Below are positions 27,751 through 37,741 of a stretch of 64,000 nt of DNA, in pieces (the stretch's first letter is position 1; every line of letters begins with the position of its first letter). Position numbers and translations under genes: made by a program. Location of the stretch: NCBI GenBank assembly GCA_947488935.1, contig CANLBN010000004.1, forward strand, positions 1-64,000, in the 5' to 3' direction. A model generated the notes under the pieces. It saw only the letters and a program-made list of their open reading frames with translations. It made no database searches and was not told the origin of the DNA. The DNA comes from an uncultured Pseudomonadales bacterium. GTDB taxonomy: Bacteria; Pseudomonadota; Gammaproteobacteria; Pseudomonadales; Cellvibrionaceae.

Positions 27751-30282
27751 TTAATCGTACCAATAGCGCTTTTGTACCTCTCTGCTCGTATCGATAACTG
27801 CCTCAGGGCCGTTAATTGTGAATTTTATCGCCCCATCGATAGCCGTATTATAAGTACTCGCCCCAGCAGCTTGATAATCTCTCACCACATTGACATGAGG
27901 GTGTCGATAGGGGTTTTTATACCCCGCTGAAAACACAACATGTTTGGCTTGTACATAATTAACCCAATTGAGATGCGAAGACGTTCTACTACCATGATGA
28001 GGGGCAAGTAATAAGCTAACGTCTTTGGGAACCAATCGATGGGAAATCAGTTGTTTTTCGACGCTTGTTTCGATATCGCCGGCTAATAAAATAGAATGGG
28101 ACTGATAGGTGATGAGCAACACACAGGACAGGTTATTACTTTTAGGCAATACTGCATTTTGCTCTTTATTAACAACTGCATTTGTAGGCCAAACAACTGT
28201 AAAACTGACACCATCCCATTGCCATTGCTGCCCAGCCCTACATTGCTTTGCATTGACATGTTCACTATTGCTACTTTCGCCTGCATAGATATTTTTTATA
28301 TTAAGGGTTTTCAATAGACCATTAACACCGCCAGCATGATCAGTATCGTTATGACTAATCATTAAAATATCGATATTGCTTTTCCGCTTTTGTAATAAAT
28401 AAGGCGATAAAATATGCTCACCAACATCAAACGAATGGCTATAACGTCTACCCGCATCATAAATAAGTGTATGGTTAGGCGTTTCTAAGACAATAGCCGT
28501 CCCCTGCCCTACGTCAAACATAGTCACTTCGAGTGTAGGCAATTCTTTTTGTATAAAAAATTCGGGCAATAAGGACGGTAAAAATAGTGGTAGTACACAC
28601 ACGCAACCTAACCATCGCCCGGGAATCCCTTTAGGTAATAAAAAATACCAAACTCCAACAAGAGCAATGAATAAAGATAATAGAGATTTGTCACCTAAAC
28701 TTAGAGACCAAAACCTAATGCCGAGTTGCTCTATAGACTCCAATACTATAAAGAGTAATAAAATAGTATTATCGGCGAGTGAAAAAATAACTAATGTTAA
28801 AGAACTCGCTATTGGTAGTAGTAACAAACCAATCAATATCAATGGTACTGTGATTAGTGAGACTAAAGGGATTGCTATAAAATTAGCAATAAAACCTAAA
28901 CCACTAACGCCATTCAATAATAGAAGGCTTGGCAATAATAAACCAATGGATATAGCCCATTGCCCTTTAGAGAACCCCAATAAAAAATGATAACTTTTAT
29001 TAAACAATATGATTTTTTTTGATTTTTCGTCGCCTCGGTTTTTATAAGATATATAGCCATTAAACACTAAAATTAAAATAGCAACCGCGGCAAAAGACAA
29101 CCAAAATCCCTGATTATAAATTGCTAAAGGGTCAAGTAATGCCGTTAAAAAAAGTGCTATGCACCACAAAAACCATGGCCTCGACCTGTGATAGAGCAAC
29201 AAGCCACAATGAAAGGCCCCCAGCATAATTAAAGCGCGCTGTGTTGGCAGACTAAACCCTGCTAACAAGCTATATACCAGTGCGAATAAAATAGAAAACA
29301 CAGATGGAATATATCGATCAATACCGGGGGTCCTAAAAGCCCTCAAAACACCGGTACATACTATCCATTGAGACAGCCTTTGAAAAAACTTTCCCAGTAA
29401 AAAACCTATAGATGCAGCAAGACCAATATGCAACCCCGATATTGCTAACAGATGGACAGTTCCGGTATTTTGTAAAGTATCCCATTGTTTTGTAGTGATG
29501 GATTGCTTATCACCAGTCAATAGGCCTTTTAAAATACCTAATGTCATTGAGTGACTAAAGTTTTTATCTAAACAATCATTTAAGCCTGCCCTCAAACAAT
29601 TAATACTGACAGTTGCCGAAAAAAACCGACGACAATCGTTAGCAATTTTTTTGTTATCCTGGCTATTTTTAATATATCCAGTAGCAGACAGGCCTTGGGC
29701 TAGGAGATAAGCCTGATAATCAAAACTAGAGGGATTAACAAAACCTCTTGGGCGTTTTAACTTAACTCTAAATTGCCAATGGTCACCAGTGCGAACTTGA
29801 GTTATCGCATTGTTTTTACGTTTTTTATTAAGGTAGTAAGACAAACGTACTGTTTTGTAAGCCCTCGTATTTATTTTTGACAAGCTTTTATCAGCATTTT
29901 CTACCTGTAAACCCTTAACTAAAAAGCTAAAACTAATCGAAGATAGCGACCGCTTAACTAAACCATTAACTACTCCCTCGATCACAAAGGTCTTATTATC
30001 TAAATCAATTGCCAGTTGTTTATCAAGCAATGACCTCGCTACTAGATAACTATAAGAAAACCCTAATAAGAAGCTAATAGCCAACACTGCCATATAGCGA
30101 GAGCATCGATAATATGTAAAAGAGTCCAGATTATCTGCAGCATGGCGCTTATGGGTAAGCAATAAGTAGCTGACTAAGCCAATGACCGTAGAGATAATTA
30201 GGTAAAAAATACGAATGTCTGGTAGCTTAGTGAGTAGCGATACGCTAAAGATGCCAATAACGGCGAAGAGAATAGTAATCAT
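27751..30282 (-). CDS. comEC: ComEC/Rec2 competence channel protein
   Basis: Inner-membrane protein that carries single-stranded DNA into the cytoplasm during natural transformation. 843 residues: two N-terminal helices and a DUF4131-type OB-fold region (about 1-240), the multi-helix Competence domain (LLAISGLHIGLAASIGFLLG at about 280 is the signature), and a C-terminal metallo-beta-lactamase-like domain with MISHNDTDHAGG and LAPHHGSRTSS. All three parts are complete, so the protein looks functional. No other competence gene is in the window. It is divergent from gloB. Confidence 0.94.
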   Translation of the reverse strand: MITILFAVIGIFSVSLLTKLPDIRIFYLIISTVIGLVSYLLLTHKRHAADNLDSFTYYRCSRYMAVLAISFLLGFSYSYLVARSLLDKQLAIDLDNKTFVIEGVVNGLVKRSLSSISFSFLVKGLQVENADKSLSKINTRAYKTVRLSYYLNKKRKNNAITQVRTGDHWQFRVKLKRPRGFVNPSSFDYQAYLLAQGLSATGYIKNSQDNKKIANDCRRFFSATVSINCLRAGLNDCLDKNFSHSMTLGILKGLLTGDKQSITTKQWDTLQNTGTVHLLAISGLHIGLAASIGFLLGKFFQRLSQWIVCTGVLRAFRTPGIDRYIPSVFSILFALVYSLLAGFSLPTQRALIMLGAFHCGLLLYHRSRPWFLWCIALFLTALLDPLAIYNQGFWLSFAAVAILILVFNGYISYKNRGDEKSKKIILFNKSYHFLLGFSKGQWAISIGLLLPSLLLLNGVSGLGFIANFIAIPLVSLITVPLILIGLLLLPIASSLTLVIFSLADNTILLLFIVLESIEQLGIRFWSLSLGDKSLLSLFIALVGVWYFLLPKGIPGRWLGCVCVLPLFLPSLLPEFFIQKELPTLEVTMFDVGQGTAIVLETPNHTLIYDAGRRYSHSFDVGEHILSPYLLQKRKSNIDILMISHNDTDHAGGVNGLLKTLNIKNIYAGESSNSEHVNAKQCRAGQQWQWDGVSFTVVWPTNAVVNKEQNAVLPKSNNLSCVLLITYQSHSILLAGDIETSVEKQLISHRLVPKDVSLLLAPHHGSRTSSHLNWVNYVQAKHVVFSAGYKNPYRHPHVNVVRDYQAAGASTYNTAIDGAIKFTINGPEAVIDTSREVQKRYWYD

Positions 30283-30515
30283 TTTTCATCCTTGAAAATT
30301 AATCGTTAATTATTTTAGCCTATGTATAGCAACCTCGAATAGTTTCTTGCTTGCCTAAGTGCATTTTAGGCTCACCTGGAAGTCACCGGAGGTTTTTATA
30401 ATCCTTTAAACAATTATGCGTGAATATAAATTAATAGTAAAATACCTATAAGCCGATCCGCCACTCATAAAATATGGCTCAAATGACCCCTTTTATGGCA
30501 ACAAACAACGAGACA

Positions 30516-31325
30516 ATGATTATGATTTCTATATCTCCTATTGAAATATTTAGCGATAACTATGTCTGGTTGATAGTACATCAAAATAACACTGCCTGTG
30601 TTGTAGACCCCGGTGATGCAGCACCAGTACAGCAGGTATTACAGGCACAGGGGTTAACATTAACAGCTATATTAATTACACATCACCATTGGGACCATAC
30701 CGGTGGCATTGATGATTTAGTCAAATCCTACCCCGATGTTTGCATTTATGGTCCAAACTCAGAAAAGATCCCCCAAATTACCCATGCACAAAAAAGCAGT
30801 GACAATATCGATATATTTGGTGATTCATCGCTGTGCTTAGAGGTTATTGAAGTACCGGGGCATACCTCGGAGCATATTGCTTACTATGGTCATTATCAGA
30901 CAGACCCAAATAAAGACAGGGAGGCTGTCTTATTTTCTGGAGATACATTATTTGCGGGTGGCTGTGGACGCTTACTTGGCGGGACCGCTGAGCAATTACT
31001 CAGTTCATTAAAGACCCTTGCCAAGCTACCCGGTGATACTCGCGTTTATTGTACCCATGAATACACATTGGCTAATTTAGAGTTTGCAGCAACCGTTGAG
31101 CCTAATAATACTCACATCACTCAACGAATTGCCGCTGAATCACAAAAGCGCAAAAATGCTAAACCTACGCTACCTAGCTCTCTTGAGCTTGAGCAAAGAA
31201 CCAATCCTTTTTTGCGCTGTATACAACCCGAGATCAGCCAGAGTATCAATAAACACTGGGGACAATCTTGGCAAGGTGAGCAAGAGTTGTTTACGGCGCT
31301 TCGTCGCTGGAAGGATAACTTCTAA
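30516..31325 (+). CDS. gloB: Hydroxyacylglutathione hydrolase (glyoxalase II)
   Basis: Hydrolyses S-D-lactoylglutathione to D-lactate and glutathione in methylglyoxal detoxification, in the cytoplasm. Metallo-beta-lactamase fold with the binuclear metal motif THHHWDHTGG, a further His in VPGHTSEH, Asp in FSGDTLFAGGCGR and His in YCTHEYTLAN; the C-terminal glyoxalase II domain ends RRWKDNF. I chose the ATG at 30516 because the family starts about ten residues before the IFSDNYVWL segment; the frame is open to 30474. It is followed by mltD, an arrangement also seen in other gammaproteobacteria. Confidence 0.93.
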   Translation: MIMISISPIEIFSDNYVWLIVHQNNTACVVDPGDAAPVQQVLQAQGLTLTAILITHHHWDHTGGIDDLVKSYPDVCIYGPNSEKIPQITHAQKSSDNIDIFGDSSLCLEVIEVPGHTSEHIAYYGHYQTDPNKDREAVLFSGDTLFAGGCGRLLGGTAEQLLSSLKTLAKLPGDTRVYCTHEYTLANLEFAATVEPNNTHITQRIAAESQKRKNAKPTLPSSLELEQRTNPFLRCIQPEISQSINKHWGQSWQGEQELFTALRRWKDNF

Positions 31326-31462
31326 GAAAAACACGTAGTTATATTGTCTCAAAAGGCTCTTGTTAAAGCAGACTGAAACAGGTCGAAAAACGAGCAATTT
31401 GCACACCGCGGCACTATTCCTTAGAATCGTGGCCTTTATTCTTTTATTTGATCCAAAGCCTT

Positions 31463-33193
31463 ATGCGTTTCATCACTTATTTTGTATCTCGATGCTCTGC
31501 CCTCTCTAGATTACACACTTTTTTACTTCATTCCTTCATCATAGTACTAGTCACCTCCTGTGGCTCCGCTACTGTCAAAGATGATAGCCTCGTTAAGGAC
31601 AAGGATGGCAATGAAGCTACCACAACAGATCTAGACACTGCCTTAAAAGTCCCTAAAGATAAGATAGCGGCTGTAAATCCAGAGAGTCAAAAAAGCTTAG
31701 CAATACAGCCAGCAGATGAACCAATAATAGAAGAAGCAAAAGCGCCCGATGATTTATGGCAAGAAATTCGCAGTGGATTTAGCTTTGTAGACCCACTACT
31801 GACCGGACAACATGCTAATAAACACTCCCGTAAGACACCTGAGCAGCGAGTAGAACGCTATCGAAAGCGATTACTAGCTTCCTCTTCATTAATCAATAAT
31901 GTCGCTGAAAATGCTGAGCCTTATTTGTTTTTTGTTGTAGAGGAACTCAAAAAAAGCAATGTGCCTCTAGAAATTGCATTACTCCCTATCGTTGAAAGCC
32001 GCTACGACCCCTTTGCCTACTCTCCTGGCCGTGCATCTGGATTATGGCAGTTTATCCCCGCAACAGGCCGCCGCTATGGTTTACATCAAGATTGGTGGCA
32101 AGATAAACGACGCGATACTGTTCTTGCAACTCGTGGAGCAATTACGTATTTATCATCACTACACAAACGCTTTAATAACGATTGGCTACTAGCAATGGCT
32201 GCATATAATGCAGGCCAAGGTAATGTTGCCAGAGCGATTCGTAAGAATAAAAAAGCCGGCAAACCGACCGATTACTGGTCATTAGATTTACCGAAAGAAA
32301 CCCAACATTATATTCCTAAATTATTGGCATGGCGTGACATTATCTTGCATGCAGATAAATACAATATCGCTTTAAAGCCTATTGCTAATGAGCCTCACTT
32401 TGCTCTCGTTGATATTGGCTCACAAATAGATTTAGCAGAGGTAGCCTCCCTTACTGAGATTGATATAGATACTATTTATAAATTAAATGGCTCCTACAAT
32501 CGCTGGGCTACCGACCCCAAAGCTCCTCACTTACTAGCGGTACCTGTTGAGAAAGCAGACGCTTTAAAAAGCAAATTATCGGGTATAGCACACGACCAGC
32601 GCCTATCTTGGCAACGCTATATCATTAAAAAGAATGATTCTTTAATTAAAATAGGCAAAAAATTTAATACTAGTCCTAAATTAATTGCAGATGTAAATGG
32701 TATAAAAAATAATCGCATTCGCGCCGGGAAAGCACTGCTTATCCCATCGGCATCAAAATCCAGCGATTTTTATCGTCTCAGTGCCGATCAACGCCATAAT
32801 AAACGCCAAAACCGGTCGCCACGCAATAAGACACAAAAGATTGTTCATCGTGTGAGCCACGGAGAAAGCCTTTGGGATATCGCTAGGCGTTACAAAGTGG
32901 GGGTTAAAGAGCTAGCCCGTTGGAATAGCATGGCACCGGGGGACGTACTAGCACTTAATAAAAAACTAGTTATTTGGACTAAAAATACACAACAAGCAAA
33001 AGCGAATAACGAAAAACGAAAAGTCGTTTATACCGTCCGTAAAGGAGACTCACTCGCCTATATTGCTAGTCGATTCAATGTGAGAGTTAGGGATATTAAA
33101 AGCTGGAATAATGATGCAAATAGTAAATACATTCAGCCAGGCCAGTCCCTTAGGTTATTTGTTGATATAACCAATAGGCGCTCTTTTAATTAA
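31463..33193 (+). CDS. mltD: Membrane-bound lytic murein transglycosylase D (LysM)
   Basis: Outer-membrane lipoprotein that cleaves peptidoglycan glycan strands to give 1,6-anhydromuramyl ends. 576 residues: signal peptide with lipobox LVTSC, a variable linker, an SLT domain with catalytic Glu in PIVESRYDPFAYS followed by ASGLWQFIPATGRRYGL and AYNAGQGNV, then three LysM-like repeats (about 385-430, 455-500 and 520-565) that bind glycan. ATG 31463 is chosen over the TTG at 31448 because it starts the signal peptide. Its stop codon overlaps that of the convergent reductase gene in the palindrome TTAATTAA. Confidence 0.93.
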   Translation: MRFITYFVSRCSALSRLHTFLLHSFIIVLVTSCGSATVKDDSLVKDKDGNEATTTDLDTALKVPKDKIAAVNPESQKSLAIQPADEPIIEEAKAPDDLWQEIRSGFSFVDPLLTGQHANKHSRKTPEQRVERYRKRLLASSSLINNVAENAEPYLFFVVEELKKSNVPLEIALLPIVESRYDPFAYSPGRASGLWQFIPATGRRYGLHQDWWQDKRRDTVLATRGAITYLSSLHKRFNNDWLLAMAAYNAGQGNVARAIRKNKKAGKPTDYWSLDLPKETQHYIPKLLAWRDIILHADKYNIALKPIANEPHFALVDIGSQIDLAEVASLTEIDIDTIYKLNGSYNRWATDPKAPHLLAVPVEKADALKSKLSGIAHDQRLSWQRYIIKKNDSLIKIGKKFNTSPKLIADVNGIKNNRIRAGKALLIPSASKSSDFYRLSADQRHNKRQNRSPRNKTQKIVHRVSHGESLWDIARRYKVGVKELARWNSMAPGDVLALNKKLVIWTKNTQQAKANNEKRKVVYTVRKGDSLAYIASRFNVRVRDIKSWNNDANSKYIQPGQSLRLFVDITNRRSFN

Positions 33194-34217
33194 AATAATC
33201 TTTGACGGTAAATGCATCGGCAAAAATATCGCCAACACCGGCTCCTAGAAAAAAACATTCTCGCTGTGCTTTTTTAACCATCTCAGGATTACCACACACA
33301 AAAACCTGCCAACCTTTTAAATTAGTATGTCTTTCTTTGACGAGATTAATTATATCGCCACCATGGCGGCTATTATCAAGAGATATAATATCATTATCAA
33401 TTATATTATTTAAATCAATCTCTTTATTGCTTGTTTTATCGTCCTCTACAGCATGACGAATAGCCGGTGTAAAATAAATATCCTCTTTCGCTTTTATCAG
33501 AGAATTTATTTCTTCAATATAATAAAGGTCTGCTTCTTTTGACCCTGCAATATAAATATAAATGGGAGCTTTATGTTGTTGGTGGATTGCCTCTTGAAGA
33601 ATACCGTACAAGGGAGCCAAGCCAGTACCTGTACCGACCAATAAAAGCGGCTTGTTTTGTTGATCACTATTATAAAAACAATCACCAAAAGGCTTAGACA
33701 ATTGTAGGACTTGCCCTGCTTTCACCTCATTGTAAAGCCATTGACTAACCAACCCCTGATCATGCTTTTTAACATGAATCTCTATTACTTTTTCTGACTC
33801 GCAACGACTTGCTATTGAATATGACCGTGCTTGAACATCATCAAACCAAATATCAATCACTTGTCCTGGATACCATTTACAGTCGACAATAATTTTTAAT
33901 ACGGCAACTTGCTCATTGACCAAGCGTTTTTCTTTAACCGTAGCAGTTAATTTATCAGTTGCTGTAATAAGGTTAACCGTCATTGGTTTACTGGGTATAC
34001 AACTACAAGCCAAGAAGAAATGTTGAGTCTTTTGATTATCACTTAACCCTACTTGAGAGCTAATAGGTGGTTGTGCATCGGCTTGCATCATGCAGCTTTG
34101 ACAAATACCTGACCGACAACTAAATGGTATTTTGAAACCTGCTTTCTCTAAACCTTCTAACAAAGTCTCTGGTTCAACAATCTCAACTTGTTGATCCTGG
34201 TAAGTAATTATTGCCAC
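33186..34217 (-). CDS. 2Fe-2S ferredoxin-type flavoprotein reductase
   Basis: NAD(P)H-dependent electron-transfer protein: an N-terminal plant-type [2Fe-2S] domain with CRSGICQSC and a fourth Cys in FLACSC, then a ferredoxin-NADP reductase-like FAD domain (ARSYSIAS binds flavin) and an NAD(P) domain (LLVGTGTGLAPLYGIL, FVCGNPEMV). The layout matches CDP-6-deoxyglucoseen reductase (AscD/RfbI) and oxygenase reductase components. A ~25-residue Asn/Asp/Ile-rich insertion lies within the NAD domain (about 270-295). Start: GTG at 34217, with AGAGGA six bases upstream; the frame opens earlier with a TTG at 34241. The partner enzyme is unknown. Confidence 0.85.
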   Translation of the reverse strand: MAIITYQDQQVEIVEPETLLEGLEKAGFKIPFSCRSGICQSCMMQADAQPPISSQVGLSDNQKTQHFFLACSCIPSKPMTVNLITATDKLTATVKEKRLVNEQVAVLKIIVDCKWYPGQVIDIWFDDVQARSYSIASRCESEKVIEIHVKKHDQGLVSQWLYNEVKAGQVLQLSKPFGDCFYNSDQQNKPLLLVGTGTGLAPLYGILQEAIHQQHKAPIYIYIAGSKEADLYYIEEINSLIKAKEDIYFTPAIRHAVEDDKTSNKEIDLNNIIDNDIISLDNSRHGGDIINLVKERHTNLKGWQVFVCGNPEMVKKAQRECFFLGAGVGDIFADAFTVKDYFN

Positions 34218-34433
34218 TACACATCCTCTTAATACTACCAAATAGTATTTTCATAATGTTTATTTGAGCTGGAGCCCGTTTATAGAGAGTAGTGTATCGG
34301 TTTAGCGAAGGATTGGTAATGGCCATGTATATATCGCAACGATAAATACAATTAATAGGATATGAGCTTGCGAGCGAAGAATGCCGAAAAAGAATATGAG
34401 CTTAGTAAGGTTTGCTTATTATCAACGATTAAT

Positions 34434-34461
34434 ACATAGGCGTTTAAACAAACGGCTATGT
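34434..34461. terminator. Hairpin downstream of the chemotaxis operon
   Basis: ACATAGGCGTTT (34434-34445) pairs with AAACGGCTATGT (34450-34461) with one mismatch around an AAAC loop, about 30 bp after the DUF2802 stop codon. Its place suits the end of the motC-to-DUF2802 transcript, though no clean T-run follows on the minus strand. Confidence 0.5.
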
Positions 34462-34492
34462 ATATTTATTTACAAGGAGGTTTAGTCGTAAT

Positions 34493-35017
34493 TTACAACG
34501 ACGTTGCAGGGTTTTTGCTCAATGCCTTTAACAGCGAGACCTCTGCATGGGATAAATTACAGCGCTTAGCGATATTTTCGATAGAATCACCCTTGGCTAA
34601 ATAGAGGCGCGCTTTATCGTAAACAGATTCATTATTATCAACTACTGATTGCTTAGGGGCCTCATTGATTAGTGCTTTTGCAAAAGTCTGTGGCTGATCT
34701 ACAACGGTATCGATAGAAGGCGAAGGCTTAGGAGTCGTACTCTTTTGTGAGCGTGCTTGTGAGCGCGACAAATTTTGCTTATTGACCTTTTTTTCAAGAC
34801 TTAACAGCTGTTGGCCTATATTGATAACACTATTATTAGATACTTTTAACTCGTTCTGCATCCTGATTAGTTGCTTTTCGAGTTTGCGTGTTTTTTTAAT
34901 ACTCATTATTAGAGTGCATAATAACAATGCACCAACAATAACTAAGCCTAACATCAATTCACCTTCAAGCTGATTAAAAAATTGCGTTGACTGCGTTAGT
35001 ACTTGATTCATTGTCAT
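34493..35017 (-). CDS. DUF2802 protein of the chemotaxis locus
   Basis: About 174 residues: one N-terminal membrane helix (about 20-40), a coiled coil (about 45-85), a Ser/Pro/Thr linker, and a C-terminal DUF2802 domain with YDKARLYLAKGDSIENIAKRCNLSH-like sequence that resembles a small helix-turn-helix. The same gene follows cheW in Pseudomonas (PA1465 position). Function unknown; the conserved site suggests a role with the polar chemotaxis array. The true start could be the ATG at 35017 or 35011; the frame opens with GTG at 35029. Confidence 0.82.
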   Translation of the reverse strand: MTMNQVLTQSTQFFNQLEGELMLGLVIVGALLLCTLIMSIKKTRKLEKQLIRMQNELKVSNNSVINIGQQLLSLEKKVNKQNLSRSQARSQKSTTPKPSPSIDTVVDQPQTFAKALINEAPKQSVVDNNESVYDKARLYLAKGDSIENIAKRCNLSHAEVSLLKALSKNPATSL

Positions 35018-35046
35018 GATATTACCCACTCTAATAACTGATTAAA

Positions 35047-35532
35047 TTACACTTCTTCGAGCTCTGCCCATTCTGTATCAGTTAATAATTTATTTAACTC
35101 GATCAAAATAAGTAGCTCATCGTTTTTATGGCAAACGCCCTGAATAAATTTAGCGCTCTCGTCATTACCGACATTAGGAGCAGTCTCTACCTCTGACTGT
35201 CGAAGATAGACAACCTCAGCCACGCTATCGACTAAAATGCCAATAACATGTCCTTCGGTCTCAATGATGACAATACGTGTATTGTCTGTCATCTCACCAG
35301 ACTCTAGGCCAAAGCGGTTACGTGTATCAATAACTGTAACCACATTACCCCGTAAATTAATGATGCCTAGTACATAGTCCGGCGCTCCGGGCACAGGGGC
35401 TATTTCAGTGTAGCGCAGCACTTCCTGTACTTGCATTACATTAATACCATAGGTCTCACCAGCTAAACGAAACGTTACCCACTGGAGAACTGGATCATCA
35501 CTTGTTGTTTTTTGTGCTGCGTTACTCGCCAT
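35047..35532 (-). CDS. cheW: Chemotaxis coupling protein CheW
   Basis: Couples chemoreceptors to CheA. The whole 161-residue protein is one CheW domain: VTFRLAGETYGINVMQVQEVLRY (first strands), PGAPDYVLGIINLRGNVVTVIDTR (the signature loop), VGILVDSVAEV and a C-terminal GVCHKNDELLILIELNKLL. It is followed 17 bp later by DUF2802 and preceded by parP (72-bp gap). Confidence 0.95.
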   Translation of the reverse strand: MASNAAQKTTSDDPVLQWVTFRLAGETYGINVMQVQEVLRYTEIAPVPGAPDYVLGIINLRGNVVTVIDTRNRFGLESGEMTDNTRIVIIETEGHVIGILVDSVAEVVYLRQSEVETAPNVGNDESAKFIQGVCHKNDELLILIELNKLLTDTEWAELEEV

Positions 35533-35604
35533 TTATCCTAACCCTCTACAAATAAAATAATTCACTATTCTCTTAAATATAGTGTATCTCGCGTGTAACG
35601 CCAG

Positions 35605-36744
35605 TTAATCGGCACGATTTTTATCCTGATCTTGCAAAATCTCACCGACTTTAGGTATATCGAGTAAAACACACATATGATCTTTAACCATTCCTGCCAT
35701 CCAAGGTCTGGAATCACGTTTAGCGCGCCAGCGTATTTCCTCAGGATTAATCGTTATGGGCTGGTTAATATTATCAACGGCAAGGCCCCACTGTAGCCCA
35801 TTAATTGAAATAACAAATTTATAATTGTGTTCGTCTTTATAGCGCTCGGGCATGATAAATTGCGCAGTATTAACAACCTTTACATTTCCAGTAGGCGTTT
35901 TTTGCAAACCCATAAACCATTTCGATTGCCCAAATAATGGCGTTATTTCTTCTTCAATTTCTTGTATTTGCCCGAGTGCAACGAGAGGTACGGCAAGTTG
36001 TAGGCCATTGACCTCTACTAAGAGGATATCAAAAGGGTCCTGCGCCCACTCAGGGCGTCCATTTTCGTTCCATTGACTATTTAACGCTTCGCTTAAGAAA
36101 GACTGGCTATCAGTTGCCTCGTGACTCTCTACTGCGTTATCTGTTGAAGTCTCTGTTACAGCACTAGGAACAGTATTACTTAGCGGCTGGGTGAGTGCTT
36201 CCTCTACGCTCTTTGTCTGAGGCTTTTCCAGCTTGGTTTTGGTATCGACCTTCTCTTGTGTAGATACCTCATGTGCAGATACTTTAGAGCTATCAATATT
36301 TGCCGTGTTTAATACCGTCACCTGTTGTAGCATTTTTTCAAGTTTTTTCTTATGCTCGCTATAACTACTCGAATCTATAACAGCTTGCGGCTCACCGGAG
36401 TTTTGTTTTTTAATCGAGCTTTGCGGTCTATAATCTGCCTCCGACGTACTATTTACATCTTTACTAGCAGTAGAAGTAGCATTGCTAGGCGTGTTTGCCT
36501 GACCAGGACCTGTTTTAGCCCTTTGCTCTACCTTGATAACACTATGGCTCACCAAAATATCAGCATTATGATTATCACGGCTATCTTGTTGGGCTAATTC
36601 CTCTGGAGAGGTTTTATCCTCAGATGGATCAACTACCACCTCTTCATCTGTTTTTTCGCTAACCTTGTTCCCATCATTATCAGAGCCACCTAAAAGATCA
36701 CTAAAATAATCATTGAGCGCTTCATCAACTTGCTGATTCGCCAT
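35605..36744 (-). CDS. ParP-like CheW-domain protein (polar array integration)
   Basis: 379 residues: a long hydrophilic, low-complexity N-terminus (about 1-230) and a C-terminal CheW-like domain (about 235-370; DPFDILLVEVNGLQLAVPL, WFMGLQKTPTGNVKVVNT). This matches ParP of Vibrio and PA1463 of Pseudomonas, which bind CheA and ParC, stop the array from coming apart and keep it at the old pole. The gene overlaps parC by one base (TAATG arrangement), supporting a joint role. Confidence 0.82.
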   Translation of the reverse strand: MANQQVDEALNDYFSDLLGGSDNDGNKVSEKTDEEVVVDPSEDKTSPEELAQQDSRDNHNADILVSHSVIKVEQRAKTGPGQANTPSNATSTASKDVNSTSEADYRPQSSIKKQNSGEPQAVIDSSSYSEHKKKLEKMLQQVTVLNTANIDSSKVSAHEVSTQEKVDTKTKLEKPQTKSVEEALTQPLSNTVPSAVTETSTDNAVESHEATDSQSFLSEALNSQWNENGRPEWAQDPFDILLVEVNGLQLAVPLVALGQIQEIEEEITPLFGQSKWFMGLQKTPTGNVKVVNTAQFIMPERYKDEHNYKFVISINGLQWGLAVDNINQPITINPEEIRWRAKRDSRPWMAGMVKDHMCVLLDIPKVGEILQDQDKNRAD

Positions 36745-37544
36745 TAACTTGCCTCCCAGTAGCGAGAAGCTTTACTTTCCGGAGGCTGGAGCCAACTTAA
36801 TAAACTTTTATAGGCTGCTGTGCCATGGCTATTTTCGGCATATAAGTTAGGTGGAATGCCTTCTTTACTGGCATTGCGTAATTGCGTATCAACGGGAATC
36901 TTACCCGGCCATGCATGTTTACCATAGCGGTGTCTTATATCGCTTAGAGACCCAACCGATGCCTGTGTACGGCGATCATACATAGTTGGCACAATGACAT
37001 ATTCCATACTCTTTTTTTGAGAATGCTCTAACATTCTTAGTGTGTGCAACATACGATCCAAGCCTTTCAATGCCAAAAACTCCGTTTGTACAGGAATAAC
37101 TAATCGATCACAGGCGGCTAAGCCATTGATCAGTAATACGCCCAAGATTGGTGGTGAATCAATAATCACAAGGTCGAAATCATCCTTCAAAGCATTAATC
37201 GCCCTCGTGACAACAAGCCCCATACCATCTTTGCCAATCGCTCGTCGCTCAAGTGTTGCAAGCCCGGTTGAGGCGGGCAATAAAACAATGTTTGGATAAT
37301 TTGTTGGCAGCAACAATTGCGCGACACGATCAATTGTTATGTCATTAGGGTTTTGAAATAGGTTAAACGAGCTATTATTGATAGTGTCAGGATCTTGACC
37401 AAAATAACTGGTTAGAGAACCGTGGGGATCTAAATCAATTAATAGTACTCGCTGCCCTTTTTCAGCGGCAATACCGCCTAAAGCAACAGTTGTAGTGGTT
37501 TTGCCCACACCACCCTTTTGATTTGATACTGTCCAGACTTGCAA
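36744..37544 (-). CDS. ParA-family ATPase ParC (chemotaxis positioning)
   Basis: 266-residue ParA/MinD-type ATPase with a deviant Walker A box QKGGVGKTT near the N-terminus, switch I/II segments (DLDPHGSLTSYFG; LVIIDSPPILG) and a C-terminal DTQLRNASKEG motif. Its place between motD and the ParP-like gene identifies it as the chemotaxis ParC (PA1462 type), not a chromosome-partitioning Soj. No ParB is adjacent. Start: TTG at 37544 gives the usual short lead before VSNQKGGVGKT and has AGGGTAAG upstream; another in-frame TTG lies at 37565. Confidence 0.88.
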   Translation of the reverse strand: MQVWTVSNQKGGVGKTTTTVALGGIAAEKGQRVLLIDLDPHGSLTSYFGQDPDTINNSSFNLFQNPNDITIDRVAQLLLPTNYPNIVLLPASTGLATLERRAIGKDGMGLVVTRAINALKDDFDLVIIDSPPILGVLLINGLAACDRLVIPVQTEFLALKGLDRMLHTLRMLEHSQKKSMEYVIVPTMYDRRTQASVGSLSDIRHRYGKHAWPGKIPVDTQLRNASKEGIPPNLYAENSHGTAAYKSLLSWLQPPESKASRYWEAS

Positions 37545-37741
37545 AAGACTTACCCTATTTATCAATGATTAACGTCAACTAACCGACAAAAGTATCGTCA
37601 AAAATGACCTTATCGGCCGATTTATTACTACTTCACCATTAACAGCAAATACTATGCCCGTTAGTAAGAGCATTCGAAATTACTGGCACTTTTAAGTCAT
37701 CTTTATTGACTATTCTGTATTTAACATTCTTTTCAATAAGA

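Noticed and set aside
37610..37617. GCCGATAA (minus strand), a FliA -10 element, upstream of parC
   Set aside because: The -10 is perfect, but no TAAA-type -35 lies at the required 15-bp spacing, so a sigma-28 promoter is not supported.
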